Shown in pieces: positions 25,969 to 35,729 of a stretch of 64,000 bases of DNA (positions are counted from its first letter, which is position 1; each line of letters begins with the position of its first letter). The DNA is taken from the NCBI GenBank assembly GCA_046331625.1, contig JAXLQL010000018.1, forward strand, positions 114,844 through 178,843. The letters are read 5' to 3'. A model generated the notes under the pieces. The model was given only the letters and a program-made list of their open reading frames with translations, did no database searches and was not told the DNA's origin. The DNA is from JAXLQL01 sp046331625 (GTDB lineage: Bacteria > Acidobacteriota > Terriglobia > Bryobacterales > Bryobacteraceae). The translations under genes were made by a program, and so were the position numbers.

Positions 25969-27327
25969 ATGCTCAATCGCCGCCACCTTCTCTCCGGTAT
26001 CGCCGCCGGCGCCTTCGCGCCGCAATCTGCTACCGCTCAGGCCTACGCCAAAGCCACCCGTGGCCTCCCGGCTCTAAAGATCACCAACGTCAAGGTGATT
26101 CTCACCAACCCTCCAGTCACCTCCGCGGGGACGATCTCCAGCATGGGCAGGCTCGTGATCGCCAAGGTCGAAACCAGCGAGCCAGGGCTCTACGGCATCG
26201 GTTGCGCGTCGTTCTGCTTTCGCCCCGCTGCCGTCGCCGCCGTGATCGAGAAATCACTGAAGCCTTTCGTCATCGGCCAGGATCCCGACATGGTCGAAGA
26301 TCTGTATCGCAGCATGAATGCCAGTTCGCTCTGGCGAGGCGGACCCATTGAAAACTACGCCCGCAGTGGCATCGACATCGCTCTATGGGACATCAAGGCC
26401 AAACGCGCGAACATGCCGCTCTATCAACTGCTCGGCGGAAAGACGCGTTCCGCTGTCCAGGTCTACGGCGACGCCTCCGGCAAAGACGGGGCCGAGATGG
26501 CCAACAGCGTCGAGAAGGCGATGGCCAAAGGCTACAAGCACATTCGCCTCAACTACGCCCAACCCAAAGCGCCAGCCACGCCAGCCGTCGAAAACATGCC
26601 GGGTCCGTTGCCTGAACCCGCCGGTACTTCCCCCTTTCTCAGTCCGCTCATCGAGCCTGACCGGTGGGCCCGCGAGATCCCCAAGATTTGGGAGGAGGTC
26701 CGCAAACGCTGCGGAGACACTGTAGAACTCATGCAGCACCTCCACGGCCAACTCCCGCCCGTTACTACTATCGGACTCGTCAAGCGCCTCGAGCCCTACC
26801 GCCCCTACTTCTTCGAAGATCCCTTCTATCCCGAAGACATCGGTTACCTCGGCAACCTCCGCCAGCAGACCACCGTGCCCATCGCCATTGGGGAGAAATT
26901 CGTTGCCGATCACGAATACGTGAACCTCATCACTGGACGCCTCGTCGACTACATCCGCGTCCACATCCCCGCAATCGGCGGGCTCACCAAGACTCGCAAG
27001 CTCACGACCTTGTGCGAGTGGTTCGCCATCCGCACTGTCTGGCACGCCCCCGGTGACCTCTCCCCCGTGGGCCACGCCGCCAACGCTCACATGGACCTCG
27101 CCTCGCCCAACTTCGGCATCCAGGAAGGCTCTGTCATCCACGGCGATGAGATCCGCGCCGTCTTTCCCGGCACTCCGCGGATCAAAGATGGCTTCCTCTA
27201 TATCAACGAAGCACCCGGACTCGGCATCGACATAGACGAAAAAGAAGCCGCTAAATGGCCCTGTAGCCTCGAAGGCGGCAACTTCGGACCCAAGCGCAGT
27301 GTGGATGGATCGATCATCAGCAACTGA
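25969..27327 (+). CDS. Enolase-superfamily sugar-acid dehydratase (mannonate/galactonate dehydratase-like)
   Basis: 452 residues from the ATG at 25969, giving a Tat-type signal (MLNRRHLLSGIAAGAFA); the frame is open upstream only through transposase debris. The N-terminal capping domain includes WRGGPIENYARSGIDIALWD and MPLYQLLGGKTR. The barrel has metal ligands Glu283 (FFEDPF) and Glu309 (IAIGEKF), then HAPGDLSPVGHAAN and NFGIQEG, as in the ManD-like family, including its Pro-rich insert (about 200-220). The first ligand position, normally Asp in HDVH, reads QHLH (His257), which is unusual. It would dehydrate a sugar acid in the periplasm if exported; substrate unknown. Confidence 0.82.
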   Translation: MLNRRHLLSGIAAGAFAPQSATAQAYAKATRGLPALKITNVKVILTNPPVTSAGTISSMGRLVIAKVETSEPGLYGIGCASFCFRPAAVAAVIEKSLKPFVIGQDPDMVEDLYRSMNASSLWRGGPIENYARSGIDIALWDIKAKRANMPLYQLLGGKTRSAVQVYGDASGKDGAEMANSVEKAMAKGYKHIRLNYAQPKAPATPAVENMPGPLPEPAGTSPFLSPLIEPDRWAREIPKIWEEVRKRCGDTVELMQHLHGQLPPVTTIGLVKRLEPYRPYFFEDPFYPEDIGYLGNLRQQTTVPIAIGEKFVADHEYVNLITGRLVDYIRVHIPAIGGLTKTRKLTTLCEWFAIRTVWHAPGDLSPVGHAANAHMDLASPNFGIQEGSVIHGDEIRAVFPGTPRIKDGFLYINEAPGLGIDIDEKEAAKWPCSLEGGNFGPKRSVDGSIISN

Positions 27328-27871
27328 GCTGGAGAGCCCGTCCCGCCTGAAGGGGCTGATGAAGGAAGACGGCCTGGTGGGGTTGCGGATCAGCCCTCGG
27401 TACGATCCAAGAGTTGTCTGGTTCAACGATCCGGTCATGTATCCGATGTGGAAGGAGGCCGAACGGCTGGGTGCGGTATTCCACATCTTCCTCTCGCCGC
27501 GCCAGGTGGGGCGAGTGGCCGGCATGGCCGCACGCTACCCCGGCGTGACGATCGTGATCGATCACATGGCGATGATCGATATCCACGCACCCGACAGCGA
27601 ACGGTTCGGTCCGCTCCTCGACATGGCGCGATTGCCGAACGTCTACATCCGGACGACCATGGTGAATCCATCCAAGACCAAGGAAGTCCCGTATCGCGAT
27701 GTGTGGCCGTTTCTGAAGCGCTTGTACGACCGTTACGGCGCGCAACGGATGGTGTACGCCAACTTCTTCGAATACGTCGCGATCAACGATCTGGCGCCGT
27801 TCTTCACGCCGGAAGACCGGGCGTGGATTTTCGGGCGGACCGCGATGAAGATCTACGGAATCAAGCTTTGA
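27299..27871 (+). pseudogene. 5'-truncated amidohydrolase (amidohydrolase_2 family)
   Basis: The open frame begins inside the end of the dehydratase gene and shows homology only from about 27342 (LKGLMKEDGLVGLRISP). The C-terminal part of an amidohydrolase_2 TIM barrel is well preserved: MWKEAERLGAVFHIFL, YPGVTIVIDHMAMID with the metal-site His, VYIRTTMV, and RMVYANFFEYVAIN, ending AWIFGRTAMKIYGIKL. The N-terminal third with the HxH metal site is missing, so the barrel cannot be complete. Most simply a deletion remnant fused to the 3' end of the neighbour; the residual frame is intact, implying recent loss. Confidence 0.65.
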
Positions 27872-28132
27872 CCCGGTATTTGCAGACGGCGTCCAGGTCG
27901 AGATCTAAGCCGAGCCCCGGCCGGTTGCACCACCTTCATTCCCGCCGGAGCGCGGCGGAGCAGTCCGGTAGCCAGCCAGAACCTTCGCCCGCGCCAGCCC
28001 GGCCCAACAGCTTGTACAGCCGGTCGCTTTGCCCGTCGCGTCATCGGGCGCCATCTCGAACGCGGCATAGCCGGCTCCGGAGGCCAGAGCGAGGCTCGAG
28101 GTTGAAATCGAGTACGTTCTTGCCGGTGGCAT
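27861..28132 (-). pseudogene. Remnant of an enolase-superfamily (mandelate racemase-like) gene
   Basis: On the minus strand AGYAAFEMAPDDATGKATG and VLAGYRTA (about 28070-27980) resemble the 'alWDi.GKa.G.P.y.lLGG' region of mandelate-racemase-like enzymes. A second frame ends NRPGLGLDLDLDAVCKYRV and a stop at 27861-27863, the normal C-terminus of this family. The intervening ~200 residues are deleted and the frame is broken. The rest of the gap up to 28285 shows nothing recognisable. Confidence 0.45.
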
Positions 28133-28285
28133 TGCGACAACCGCCGCTTCGTGTGCTGGTGGTACCGGCGCTCGAACCTCTCATACCGCGCTCAGGTGAA
28201 CTTGACTCACACTCGCGACGGAGTCTTCCGCGGAGGGCAATGTCATCACCGCGGGCCACCGGTTCATGCCGGCAGCCCCGGCGAA

Positions 28286-31200
28286 TTAGAACCGGTATTT
28301 CAAGCCGAACTGCATTTCGCGATTGTTCACCACGGTCGACGTGATCTGACCGAACGTGGCGCTACCGAGCGTACGGTCCGGGGCGCTGAACTGCGGTGTG
28401 TTGAAAAAGTTGAAAGACTCCCAGCGGAACTGCACGTTGTGCCCTTCCTTGATCCGGAATTCCTTGAACAGGGCGAAGTCGAGCGTCTTCGTGGCTGGAG
28501 CTTCGAGCGTACCCGTGCCGACGTTGCCGTAGCCGAGTGTGCCTGGCAGGAACAGTCCCTCGCCGGTGGAGCCCTCGTACTTGGAGCGCACATAGGCCGC
28601 GGTGTTGAACCATCTCGTGACTGAGCGATCCGGCAACACGCGAGGCGACACCGCTCCGGCCACGACATGAGGCCGTGGATTGCTTTGCGCGCCGGTGTTA
28701 TGCGAATCGCCGTTCTGGTTGATCGTCACCGGCAAGCCCGACTGCAGCACGACGATCCCATTCAGAGACCATCCGCCCAGCACGAGTCCCTTCAGCCCCG
28801 GCGCCTTGCGCAGCCAAGGCAGTTCATAGATGCTGCTCCAGACGAAGCGCAGCCGCTGATCGATATTCGAGCGGCCATAGTCGGCGAGCCGGTTGCGCGG
28901 ATTCTGGACCACGTTTTGGCCGAATCCCGCACCTTCGTTCGCTCCGTAGGCGATCGCCATCCCTCTCTGATAGGTGAACGCTCCATTGAAGGTGAGGCCC
29001 CGGGACAGACGTTTCTCCGCGCGACCCTGCAGAGAGTTGTAATTCGAGCTCGCCCAGGTTTCGAGCCGCCGGATGGTGCCGAACGGCAGCAGTGTGTTCG
29101 TGTCTCTGGAATCGACATAGAAAGGGAAGGGCCGCCGCGCCTGCACAGCGCCCGCTCCCGGATCCGGGTTGTTCCAGTTCGGTACCGTGTTCTCGAGGTT
29201 CGATGCGGCGCTGCCGACATAGCCGATCGCCGTAACCCAGTCTCTGCCCCAGCTTTTTTCGATCTCGGCCGACCATTGCCAGATGTGGTTGTTTCGGTAC
29301 TTCGACCTTCCGTTGTCCTGCAGGTATCCGAGCATGACCAGCGCCACCGGAGTGCCGGTCACCGGCGCCCCGGCAAACGGGTTCTGAATGGTCGCGGTGG
29401 GTCGAGTGCGGTCATTCTGGAATACGAATGAGCCCGAGAATGGCGGGTTCAAGCTCATGATGCTGAAGTTGTTCGTCTGCTGTGCGTTGTAGAAGTTACC
29501 CGAACCGATTCGCAGCACGGCGGTGTTGCTGAACCGGTAGGCGATACCGATGCGCGGCATGACCTGTTTCCAGTTGATGTCGTAGAGGTCCTGACGAACG
29601 CCGGGATTCGGGATCAGAGTCGGCGCCACTACGCCGTTGATGGTCCGGATGTCCTGTTTTTCGAAAGAGACGTTACGGATGCGGCCCTGTGCATCTGTTA
29701 CATGTCCGAACCAGTCCCACCGGACGCCGAGATTCAGCGTCAAGCGGTTGGTGACTTTGTAGTCGTCGAGCATGTAAACGCCGAACTTGCTCTGGCGGAT
29801 AAACGTCTTCGGCGCGCCCTCGGCCGAGTTCGCCGTGAGCGGAACCCCGAGCAGGAACGCGGCGAAAGCGTCCGGAACGTTGGCGATGTCGCGCGTGAAC
29901 GAGATCGATCCACGGGGCACGTTGCCGCCCGCGCCGTCAGCCATGTTGTACCGGTACAGGCCGCCGAACTTCAGGTTGTGGCGGCCGCGGGTGACCGTCA
30001 TGTTGTCCGACCACTCCCACACCTGCTTCTTGTTGAATTGGACGTTGCCGGAGTTAGGGCCCACGTAGCCGTCTATGCCGATGCTCGGAATGCCTTCTTC
30101 AAACGGCGTCAACTGGCGATTGTTGTCGAGGGCAACGCGGAAATCGAGACCGAGGTCGCGGTGCGTGAAGCCCGTATCGGTCTGCAGACCGCCCTGGAGC
30201 ACGCGCATGCGGTTCATTCCGAACCGGAACTCGTTCAGCCAGTTCGGGCTCAGGATCTTCGTGTAACCGATTGCGGCGTGCTGGGCGCGATAGTCCGTGG
30301 AGGTAAGAGCAGCGTGCGTCACCGGATCGTCGACGAAGGTGGAATTGACGATGATGTAGTGCGCGAACACTCGATCGTTGTCGCCGAAGCGGTGGTCGGC
30401 GCGGCCGAGGAACTGGTCGCTGTCGAGCACCTGGTTGTTCAGACCCGCGAGATTGAGCGTGCTCCGCAGGGAGCGCGCCAGTGCGTCCTGGTTCGCCACC
30501 GGAACGAATCCGCCATAGGAGAACGGGCTTCCGTTCTTGGCGGTGAGCAAATTGTTTGAAACGGGATTGATCAGGCTTGCGGGGATACGGTTGTTCGGAA
30601 ACGGCGCATTGCCGCCCGGCGCGCCGATCAAGCGTGGCTGGGTGTCGGCTGGATACCAGCGGTTGCTCGAGAGCAGTTCGGAGAAGTCGCCGAGGCGCAT
30701 TTCGTTCGTGGCGACGGCAGTGGTGCCGGGAGTTCCGCGCCGCTCACGCCGGCCTTCGTAGTTCACCAGGAAGAAGGTCTTGTCCTTGCCCTTGTAGAGC
30801 TTCGGCACGTCGAACGGACCCGAGAACACGCCGCCGAAACTGTTGCGGCGCAACTTGTTCTTGGGCGCGGTGGGCGAAAGGAAATAACCACGGGCGTCCA
30901 GTGCGTCGTTGCGGAGGAACTCGAACAGGGTTCCGTGATACTGATTCGTGCCGGACTTGATGGCAAGGTTGGCCTGCGCGCCGGAGTTCATGCCGAACTC
31001 GGCCGAGTAGACCGCGCTCTGAATCTTGAATTCCTCCAGCGCTTCGATGGAAGGCGAGAACAGCATCGCGCTGTGGTGCGAGTCAACCGCCACCACGCCG
31101 TCGACCGTGATGTTCTGGTTGGCGTCGCGCTGGCCGTTGGCCGAGATGCCCGCGATCTGGCCCGGCATCGCAAGCACGGAAGCAATCGTGCCCTGACCGT

Positions 31201-31702
31201 TGAGGCCCATGCGGCTGGCTCCGAATTGTACGCCGGGCATCAGAGTCGCCAACTGCGCGAAGTTTCGGCCGTTGAGGGGGAGGTCGAGGATCCGCTTCTC
31301 TTCGACTACCGAGCCCAGCGTCGCGTCTTCCGTACGCAGGATCGCGGTGCGTGCGGTAACCTCGACGGTCTCGGCTTGTTGACCTACCTGGAGCACGAAA
31401 TCGAGGCGCGCCTTCTGTTGGAGCTGCAACTGGATCCCGTTACGAACTTCGGTCTTGAACCCGGCCGCCGAGACCGTGATCTCGTATTCGCCGATGTCGA
31501 GAAGCGGGAAGATGTAGTTGCCGGTTTCGTTGGTTTGGGTGGTACGCATGTCGCCAGTTGCGGGCCGCTTGGCCGTGACCGTGGCATTGGTAATGACGGC
31601 TCCGGTGGAGTCGGTCACCAGGCCGAGAATCTGCGTGGACACCGTCTGCGCAGTGAGCGAAACGGCGGCGAGAAACAGAATGCACGATATGCGAAGGCTC
31701 AT
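28286..31702 (-). CDS. TonB-dependent receptor-like outer-membrane protein (Oar-like)
   Basis: 1138 residues with signal peptide (MSLRISCILFLAAVSLTAQ); the ATG follows AGGAGA. Residues about 22-105 are a carboxypeptidase-regulatory-like beta-sandwich (ILGLVTDSTGAVITNATVT, GNYIFPLLDIGEYEITV). A plug-like segment follows (ILDLPLNGRNFAQLATLMPGV, about 138-158), then a long barrel region with many alternating strands, ending in the outer-membrane-type terminal Phe (EMQFGLKYRF). This is the giant TonB-dependent/Oar-like group expanded in Acidobacteriota, thought to take up oligosaccharides or other large ligands. Ligand unknown. A TATACT box at 31745-31740 could be its -10 element. Confidence 0.9.
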   Translation of the reverse strand: MSLRISCILFLAAVSLTAQTVSTQILGLVTDSTGAVITNATVTAKRPATGDMRTTQTNETGNYIFPLLDIGEYEITVSAAGFKTEVRNGIQLQLQQKARLDFVLQVGQQAETVEVTARTAILRTEDATLGSVVEEKRILDLPLNGRNFAQLATLMPGVQFGASRMGLNGQGTIASVLAMPGQIAGISANGQRDANQNITVDGVVAVDSHHSAMLFSPSIEALEEFKIQSAVYSAEFGMNSGAQANLAIKSGTNQYHGTLFEFLRNDALDARGYFLSPTAPKNKLRRNSFGGVFSGPFDVPKLYKGKDKTFFLVNYEGRRERRGTPGTTAVATNEMRLGDFSELLSSNRWYPADTQPRLIGAPGGNAPFPNNRIPASLINPVSNNLLTAKNGSPFSYGGFVPVANQDALARSLRSTLNLAGLNNQVLDSDQFLGRADHRFGDNDRVFAHYIIVNSTFVDDPVTHAALTSTDYRAQHAAIGYTKILSPNWLNEFRFGMNRMRVLQGGLQTDTGFTHRDLGLDFRVALDNNRQLTPFEEGIPSIGIDGYVGPNSGNVQFNKKQVWEWSDNMTVTRGRHNLKFGGLYRYNMADGAGGNVPRGSISFTRDIANVPDAFAAFLLGVPLTANSAEGAPKTFIRQSKFGVYMLDDYKVTNRLTLNLGVRWDWFGHVTDAQGRIRNVSFEKQDIRTINGVVAPTLIPNPGVRQDLYDINWKQVMPRIGIAYRFSNTAVLRIGSGNFYNAQQTNNFSIMSLNPPFSGSFVFQNDRTRPTATIQNPFAGAPVTGTPVALVMLGYLQDNGRSKYRNNHIWQWSAEIEKSWGRDWVTAIGYVGSAASNLENTVPNWNNPDPGAGAVQARRPFPFYVDSRDTNTLLPFGTIRRLETWASSNYNSLQGRAEKRLSRGLTFNGAFTYQRGMAIAYGANEGAGFGQNVVQNPRNRLADYGRSNIDQRLRFVWSSIYELPWLRKAPGLKGLVLGGWSLNGIVVLQSGLPVTINQNGDSHNTGAQSNPRPHVVAGAVSPRVLPDRSVTRWFNTAAYVRSKYEGSTGEGLFLPGTLGYGNVGTGTLEAPATKTLDFALFKEFRIKEGHNVQFRWESFNFFNTPQFSAPDRTLGSATFGQITSTVVNNREMQFGLKYRF

Positions 31703-31812
31703 TGTCAGTCTCCTGAAACAGGCTCGAAACCGCAGATGCAGTATATAAGAACTTCGTCGCTATTGCAGAGGAGTTGCCGGAACGGCCGGCCCCTTCCATC
31801 GGCTCCCTTGTC

Positions 31813-32018
31813 TCCATAAAGGCCTGCCTGAACTACCTCCGGCTGGACCTCATCGACAAAGGCGAGATAACCAGGGTCGATGTACCGGCGCCAGTGAACC
31901 AGCATGCGGCTGAACTCGAGGAGCGGAGGCTGCGCAAGGGCACGGGGAGGCGGATGAGGAACACGAGGGCAGCGCCGCTGCGAAGGCGGCGATCCACGCA
32001 ATCTTCGTGCGCACGAGT
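31813..32018 (-). pseudogene. N-terminal fragment of a secreted protein
   Basis: A GTG at 32018 preceded by AGGAGA starts VRTKIAWIAAFAAALP, a signal-peptide-like stretch. A frame change then leads to MLVHWRRYIDPGYLAFVDE and VQPEVVQAGLYG, ending near 31813. The 'RYI.P.YL.FV.E.QPE.VQ.G.YG' pattern resembles the start of exported glycoside-hydrolase-like proteins. The rest of the gene is absent, replaced by the TonB receptor promoter region. A broken gene remnant; assignment tentative. Confidence 0.4.
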
Positions 32019-32049
32019 CTCCTATCGGCGACTGTTTTTAGCCGCCGTG

Positions 32050-33483
32050 TCACCCAACCACGGCTCGCACCACCTGGCCGCCAATGTCGGTCAACTTGCG
32101 GTAACGCCCGGCATGCAGATAGGTCAGGCGATCGTCGCTGAGTCCCAGCAGACTCAGGATCGTCGCGTGCACATCTCGCATGGGAATCGGCTGGCCGATC
32201 GACTTGATGCCGAACTCGTCGGTCTCGCCCGCGGTCGCGCCACCCTTGACATCACCGCCGGCCATCCAGACGGTCAGTCCCCATTGGTTATGGTCACGAC
32301 CGGGCTTTTCGGACGTGAGGTCATTGATGAATGGCGTGCGTCCCATCTCCGAAGTCCAGACGACCAGCGTTTCCTCGAGCAGGCCACGGCTCTTCAAGTC
32401 TGTAAGCAACCCCGCCACGGGCGTGTCTACTTCAGCCAGATGTACGGGCATCCGCCCCGCAATGTCGCCATGATCGTCCCAACTGTAGCGGCCTATCTCG
32501 ACGCCATGAATGCAGAGCACGTGGCGGACGCCGTTCTCGACCAGACGCCGGGCCAGCAGGCACTGCCGTCCGAAGCCCTCCGTCAAATGGTTATCCAGGC
32601 CGTACAGACGGCGAGTCGCTTCCGATTCACGTGACAGATCCACGATTCGCGGCGCCTGGACCTGCATGCGGAAAGCAAGTTCATAGGCATCGATGCGCGC
32701 CTCGAGTTCGTCTTCTTCGCGCCGGCTGCGGAGGTGTTCGGTGTTGATCGCCTTCAGCAGTTCGAACTCGCGCTGCTGCTGCACGCGCGACACGCCCTTC
32801 GGCGGCGCCAGATCGATGACGGGGGCGCCCTGCGAGCGGAACACGGTTCCTTGAAACGCCGCGGGCAAGTAGCCGGCGCTCCAGACGGCGGCGCCATTGA
32901 CAGGAGCTCCGCGCGGATCCTGCAGAACGACGTAAGCCGGCAGATCCTGATTCGGAGTACCGAGCCCGTAGCTGATCCACGAACCCACCGACGCGCTTCC
33001 GGGAAATTGCGACCCGGTGTTTACGTGCATCGTCGCCGGGCCGTGGTTGTTGTTGTCGACCTTGATCCCGTGAAGGAACGCGAGATCGCCGGCATGCGCC
33101 GCGAGCTTCGGAAGCAACGTCGTCATCCATCGGCCGGACTGTCCGAATTGGCGGAACTCGAACGGACTCGGAATGGCGCGGTGCGGGTCGGAAAGAAAGC
33201 CGTCGATTTCGCCCGACAAGCCCGGCGTCTTCGGCAACCGCTGTCCGGCGAACTTCTGCAAGGCGGGCTTGTAGTCGAACGTATCGAGTTGGCTCGCTCC
33301 GCCGGCCATGAACAGGAAGATGCAATGTTTGGCTTTGCGGGGAAAATGCGGAGCGCGGGGCGCGAAAGGATTCCGGGCGTTCTCCGCGGCGCTCGATTCG
33401 GCCAGAATGCCTCCCAGAGCCAGCGCGCCAATGCCGTTCCACGAGCGGCTCAGGAACTCTCTTCGGGAACGTTCAATCGACAT
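32050..33483 (-). CDS. DUF1501 family protein (Tat-exported)
   Basis: 477 residues from the ATG at 33483, which gives the Tat signal MSIERSRREFLSRSWNGIG; the frame is open to 33501. DUF1501 proteins adopt an alkaline-phosphatase/sulfatase-like fold. Visible blocks are CIFLFMAGGASQLDTFDYKP, NNHGPATMHVNTGSQFPGS, ASVGSWISYGLG, SWDDHGDIAGRMP and VVWTSEMGRTPF, then RDHNQWGLTVWMAGG. These carry the family's conserved Asp, His and Glu residues. It is the second gene of a pair with the DUF1549/DUF1553 gene at 33473-35704, overlapping it by 11 nt, as is usual for the family. Biochemical function unproven; pairs are linked to polysaccharide degradation in planctomycetes. Confidence 0.88.
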   Translation of the reverse strand: MSIERSRREFLSRSWNGIGALALGGILAESSAAENARNPFAPRAPHFPRKAKHCIFLFMAGGASQLDTFDYKPALQKFAGQRLPKTPGLSGEIDGFLSDPHRAIPSPFEFRQFGQSGRWMTTLLPKLAAHAGDLAFLHGIKVDNNNHGPATMHVNTGSQFPGSASVGSWISYGLGTPNQDLPAYVVLQDPRGAPVNGAAVWSAGYLPAAFQGTVFRSQGAPVIDLAPPKGVSRVQQQREFELLKAINTEHLRSRREEDELEARIDAYELAFRMQVQAPRIVDLSRESEATRRLYGLDNHLTEGFGRQCLLARRLVENGVRHVLCIHGVEIGRYSWDDHGDIAGRMPVHLAEVDTPVAGLLTDLKSRGLLEETLVVWTSEMGRTPFINDLTSEKPGRDHNQWGLTVWMAGGDVKGGATAGETDEFGIKSIGQPIPMRDVHATILSLLGLSDDRLTYLHAGRYRKLTDIGGQVVRAVVG

Positions 33484-35704
33484 ACAGAAACTCGTTGCCA
33501 TTCAGCAGCACCCGGCACAGGCCCACCAAACCGTCCTCTGGCTTCGCTGCGGCCTGCAGGAAACCCAGGCTGCGCTGCCGTTCGGCTTCACTCGGCTCGC
33601 GGCCGAATGCGATCCGGAACGCCAATCCGATCCAGGCGCCCGGGTCCGCTCCGGTTTGCTTGCGAAGACGCTCGGCGAACCATCGAGATTCGCCATTCAC
33701 GAACTCGCTATCGTACATCGCCAGCGGCTGCAGCGCGGTTACCGTGGTGCGCCTCCGTTCGCACGACGCGTTCAACACGGGAGCATCGAATGCTTCGAGT
33801 ATCGGAATCGTCAGCGACCGCCGCTGGTAAACGTAGAGACTCCGCCGCAGCGAATCCGGCTCCGGCGACGTTTCCCAGGTATTGATCGACTGCACGCGCT
33901 GTTCCCGGTCGAGGCCCTCGGGCAGCGGAGGAAACACCGCTGGTCCACCCATTTCGAGATTCAACCGGCCGCTCGCTGCCAAGACGCTGTCGCGAATGAC
34001 CTCGCCCTCGAGGCGCTGTCGCGGAAAGCGAGAAAGCAGACGGTTGGAGCGATCGGCATCGAGGCTGGCATCGGAAGCCTGCGAAGCCTGGCGATACGTA
34101 TTCGAGGAGAGAATCAGCCGGTGCATCGCCTTCACGCTCCACTTCTTTTCCACGAACTCCGTAGCAAGCCAGTCGAGCAGTTCCGGATGAGTGGGCCGCG
34201 CGCCGTTGCGTCCGAAATCGCTCGAGGTCTCCACGATCCCGCGGCCGAAATGATGCTGCCAAATGCGATTGACCATGACACGCGCGGTGAGCGGATTTTC
34301 AGGGCTTGCAATCCATTTGGCGAGCGTCATCCGGCGGCCGCGAGTGGGGTGCCGCTTGTAGCGGTCGAGCGGAAGTGCCGCAGCGTCGGAGTTACCGGTG
34401 ATCGCACTCGGAAATCCTGCGAGCACAACGTCGCCCGGCCGGTCCGGATCGCCGCGCAACAGCAGATGCGTTTGCGGAACGCTCGGCCCATAGGGCGGAT
34501 CGTCGGCGTTGCGAACCGACATCGCCGAGGGCTCGAGACGCAGGAGGGTGTTCTTCAACCGCCGCTGCTGGTCGCGATAGCCGAGGAACCGTTCGCGCTC
34601 CTCGAACGAAAAGGTCTGGTCTGGTTTATCGAACCCGATGGCATTGTTGTTCTCGGCCGTGAAAATGCGCTCCACGTCACGAACAGTCGGCGTTTTGGTT
34701 TCGTTTCGCTTTTCCCGTTTCCACACCGCCGCCAGCCGTTCGACCAGTGGTTTGCTGAATTCCTCGAACGCGGCATCCAAGGTTTTCGACATATCCCGCA
34801 AGGCGGCAACCTTGGCTTCGATACGAAGCTTCTCTCCCGGACGGTAGAACTCGGCCGGCTGCGGACCGCCGAGTTGCTGGGAATCGCCGGCCCGCGGCGG
34901 GGCGATGAACACGCTCGCGAAGAACGCCTTCATGCGATAGAAATCCCGGGAGGGAAGCGGATCGTATTTATGGTCGTGGCACTTGGCGCAACCCACGGTC
35001 AGGCCCAGGTAAGCCGAACTTACCGTGGACACCATTTCGCTCAGCAGGATGTCGCGGCTCTCTTCCCCACGCGGTTCAGTGAACGGCGCGAGCCTGAGGA
35101 ACGTCAGAGCAACGACTTTGTCCGGGTCCGGCGCGGGTAATCCACCGGCTCCGCCCACGTGCTTGTACTCGTCGCCAGCCAGTTGATCGATCAGAAACTC
35201 ATCGTAGGGCTTGTCGGCGTTGAAGGCGTCCACCACCCAATCGCGATAGCGCCAGGCATGATGAAACTCCGCATCGCCTTCGTAGCCGTTCGTATCGGCA
35301 TACCGTGCCAGGTCGAGCCAGTGGCGTGCCCACCTTTCGCCATAGCGGGGACTCGCGAGCAGCCGTTCCACCAGATCTGCGTAGGCGTTGGGCGAGCGAT
35401 CGTCCACGAACCGCTGGATCTCTTCCGGGTCCGGCGGCAGCCCCAGGAGGTCGAAGGAAAGCCTTCGGATCAGGACGCGCTTTTCGGCTTCAGGCGAGAG
35501 CGTCAGGTTCTTCTGTTCCAGCTTTTGCAGGATGAATGCGTCGATCGGATTCCCGACGCGGCCGCGATTGCGAACCACCGGCTCCTCGGGCCGCACGGGC
35601 TTCACGAAAGACCAGTGCTGCCGCGCGCCCGCTTCGGCCGCTGGCATCGATTGGCCCAGCACCAGCAAAAGCATCGGCACCGAAAGCAACAGCCAGCATT
35701 TCAT
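33473..35704 (-). CDS. DUF1549/DUF1553 protein, without the N-terminal cytochrome domain
   Basis: 743 residues with signal peptide (MKCWLLLSVPMLLLVLG). DUF1549 occupies about 45-260 (NPIDAFILQKLEQKNL, RRLSFDLLGLPPDPEEI, SPRYGERWARHWLDLARYAD), including a CxxCH motif in CAKCHDHKYDPLP. DUF1553 covers the C-terminal ~270 (ENPLTARVMVNRIWQHHFG, THPELLDWLATEFVEKKWS, RQRLEGEVIRDSVLAASG). Unlike the divergent homologue at 35730 it lacks the N-terminal PSCyt1 cytochrome. It is co-transcribed with, and overlaps, the DUF1501 gene. The start is only 25 bp from the divergent homologue. Confidence 0.88.
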   Translation of the reverse strand: MKCWLLLSVPMLLLVLGQSMPAAEAGARQHWSFVKPVRPEEPVVRNRGRVGNPIDAFILQKLEQKNLTLSPEAEKRVLIRRLSFDLLGLPPDPEEIQRFVDDRSPNAYADLVERLLASPRYGERWARHWLDLARYADTNGYEGDAEFHHAWRYRDWVVDAFNADKPYDEFLIDQLAGDEYKHVGGAGGLPAPDPDKVVALTFLRLAPFTEPRGEESRDILLSEMVSTVSSAYLGLTVGCAKCHDHKYDPLPSRDFYRMKAFFASVFIAPPRAGDSQQLGGPQPAEFYRPGEKLRIEAKVAALRDMSKTLDAAFEEFSKPLVERLAAVWKREKRNETKTPTVRDVERIFTAENNNAIGFDKPDQTFSFEERERFLGYRDQQRRLKNTLLRLEPSAMSVRNADDPPYGPSVPQTHLLLRGDPDRPGDVVLAGFPSAITGNSDAAALPLDRYKRHPTRGRRMTLAKWIASPENPLTARVMVNRIWQHHFGRGIVETSSDFGRNGARPTHPELLDWLATEFVEKKWSVKAMHRLILSSNTYRQASQASDASLDADRSNRLLSRFPRQRLEGEVIRDSVLAASGRLNLEMGGPAVFPPLPEGLDREQRVQSINTWETSPEPDSLRRSLYVYQRRSLTIPILEAFDAPVLNASCERRRTTVTALQPLAMYDSEFVNGESRWFAERLRKQTGADPGAWIGLAFRIAFGREPSEAERQRSLGFLQAAAKPEDGLVGLCRVLLNGNEFLYVD

Positions 35705-35729
35705 CCCTGGTCATTGTACAATCGCAGTC

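Noticed and set aside
33308..35140. 610-codon plus-strand frame across the DUF1501/DUF1553 genes
   Set aside because: Overlaps two well-supported minus-strand genes; translation lacks domain character.
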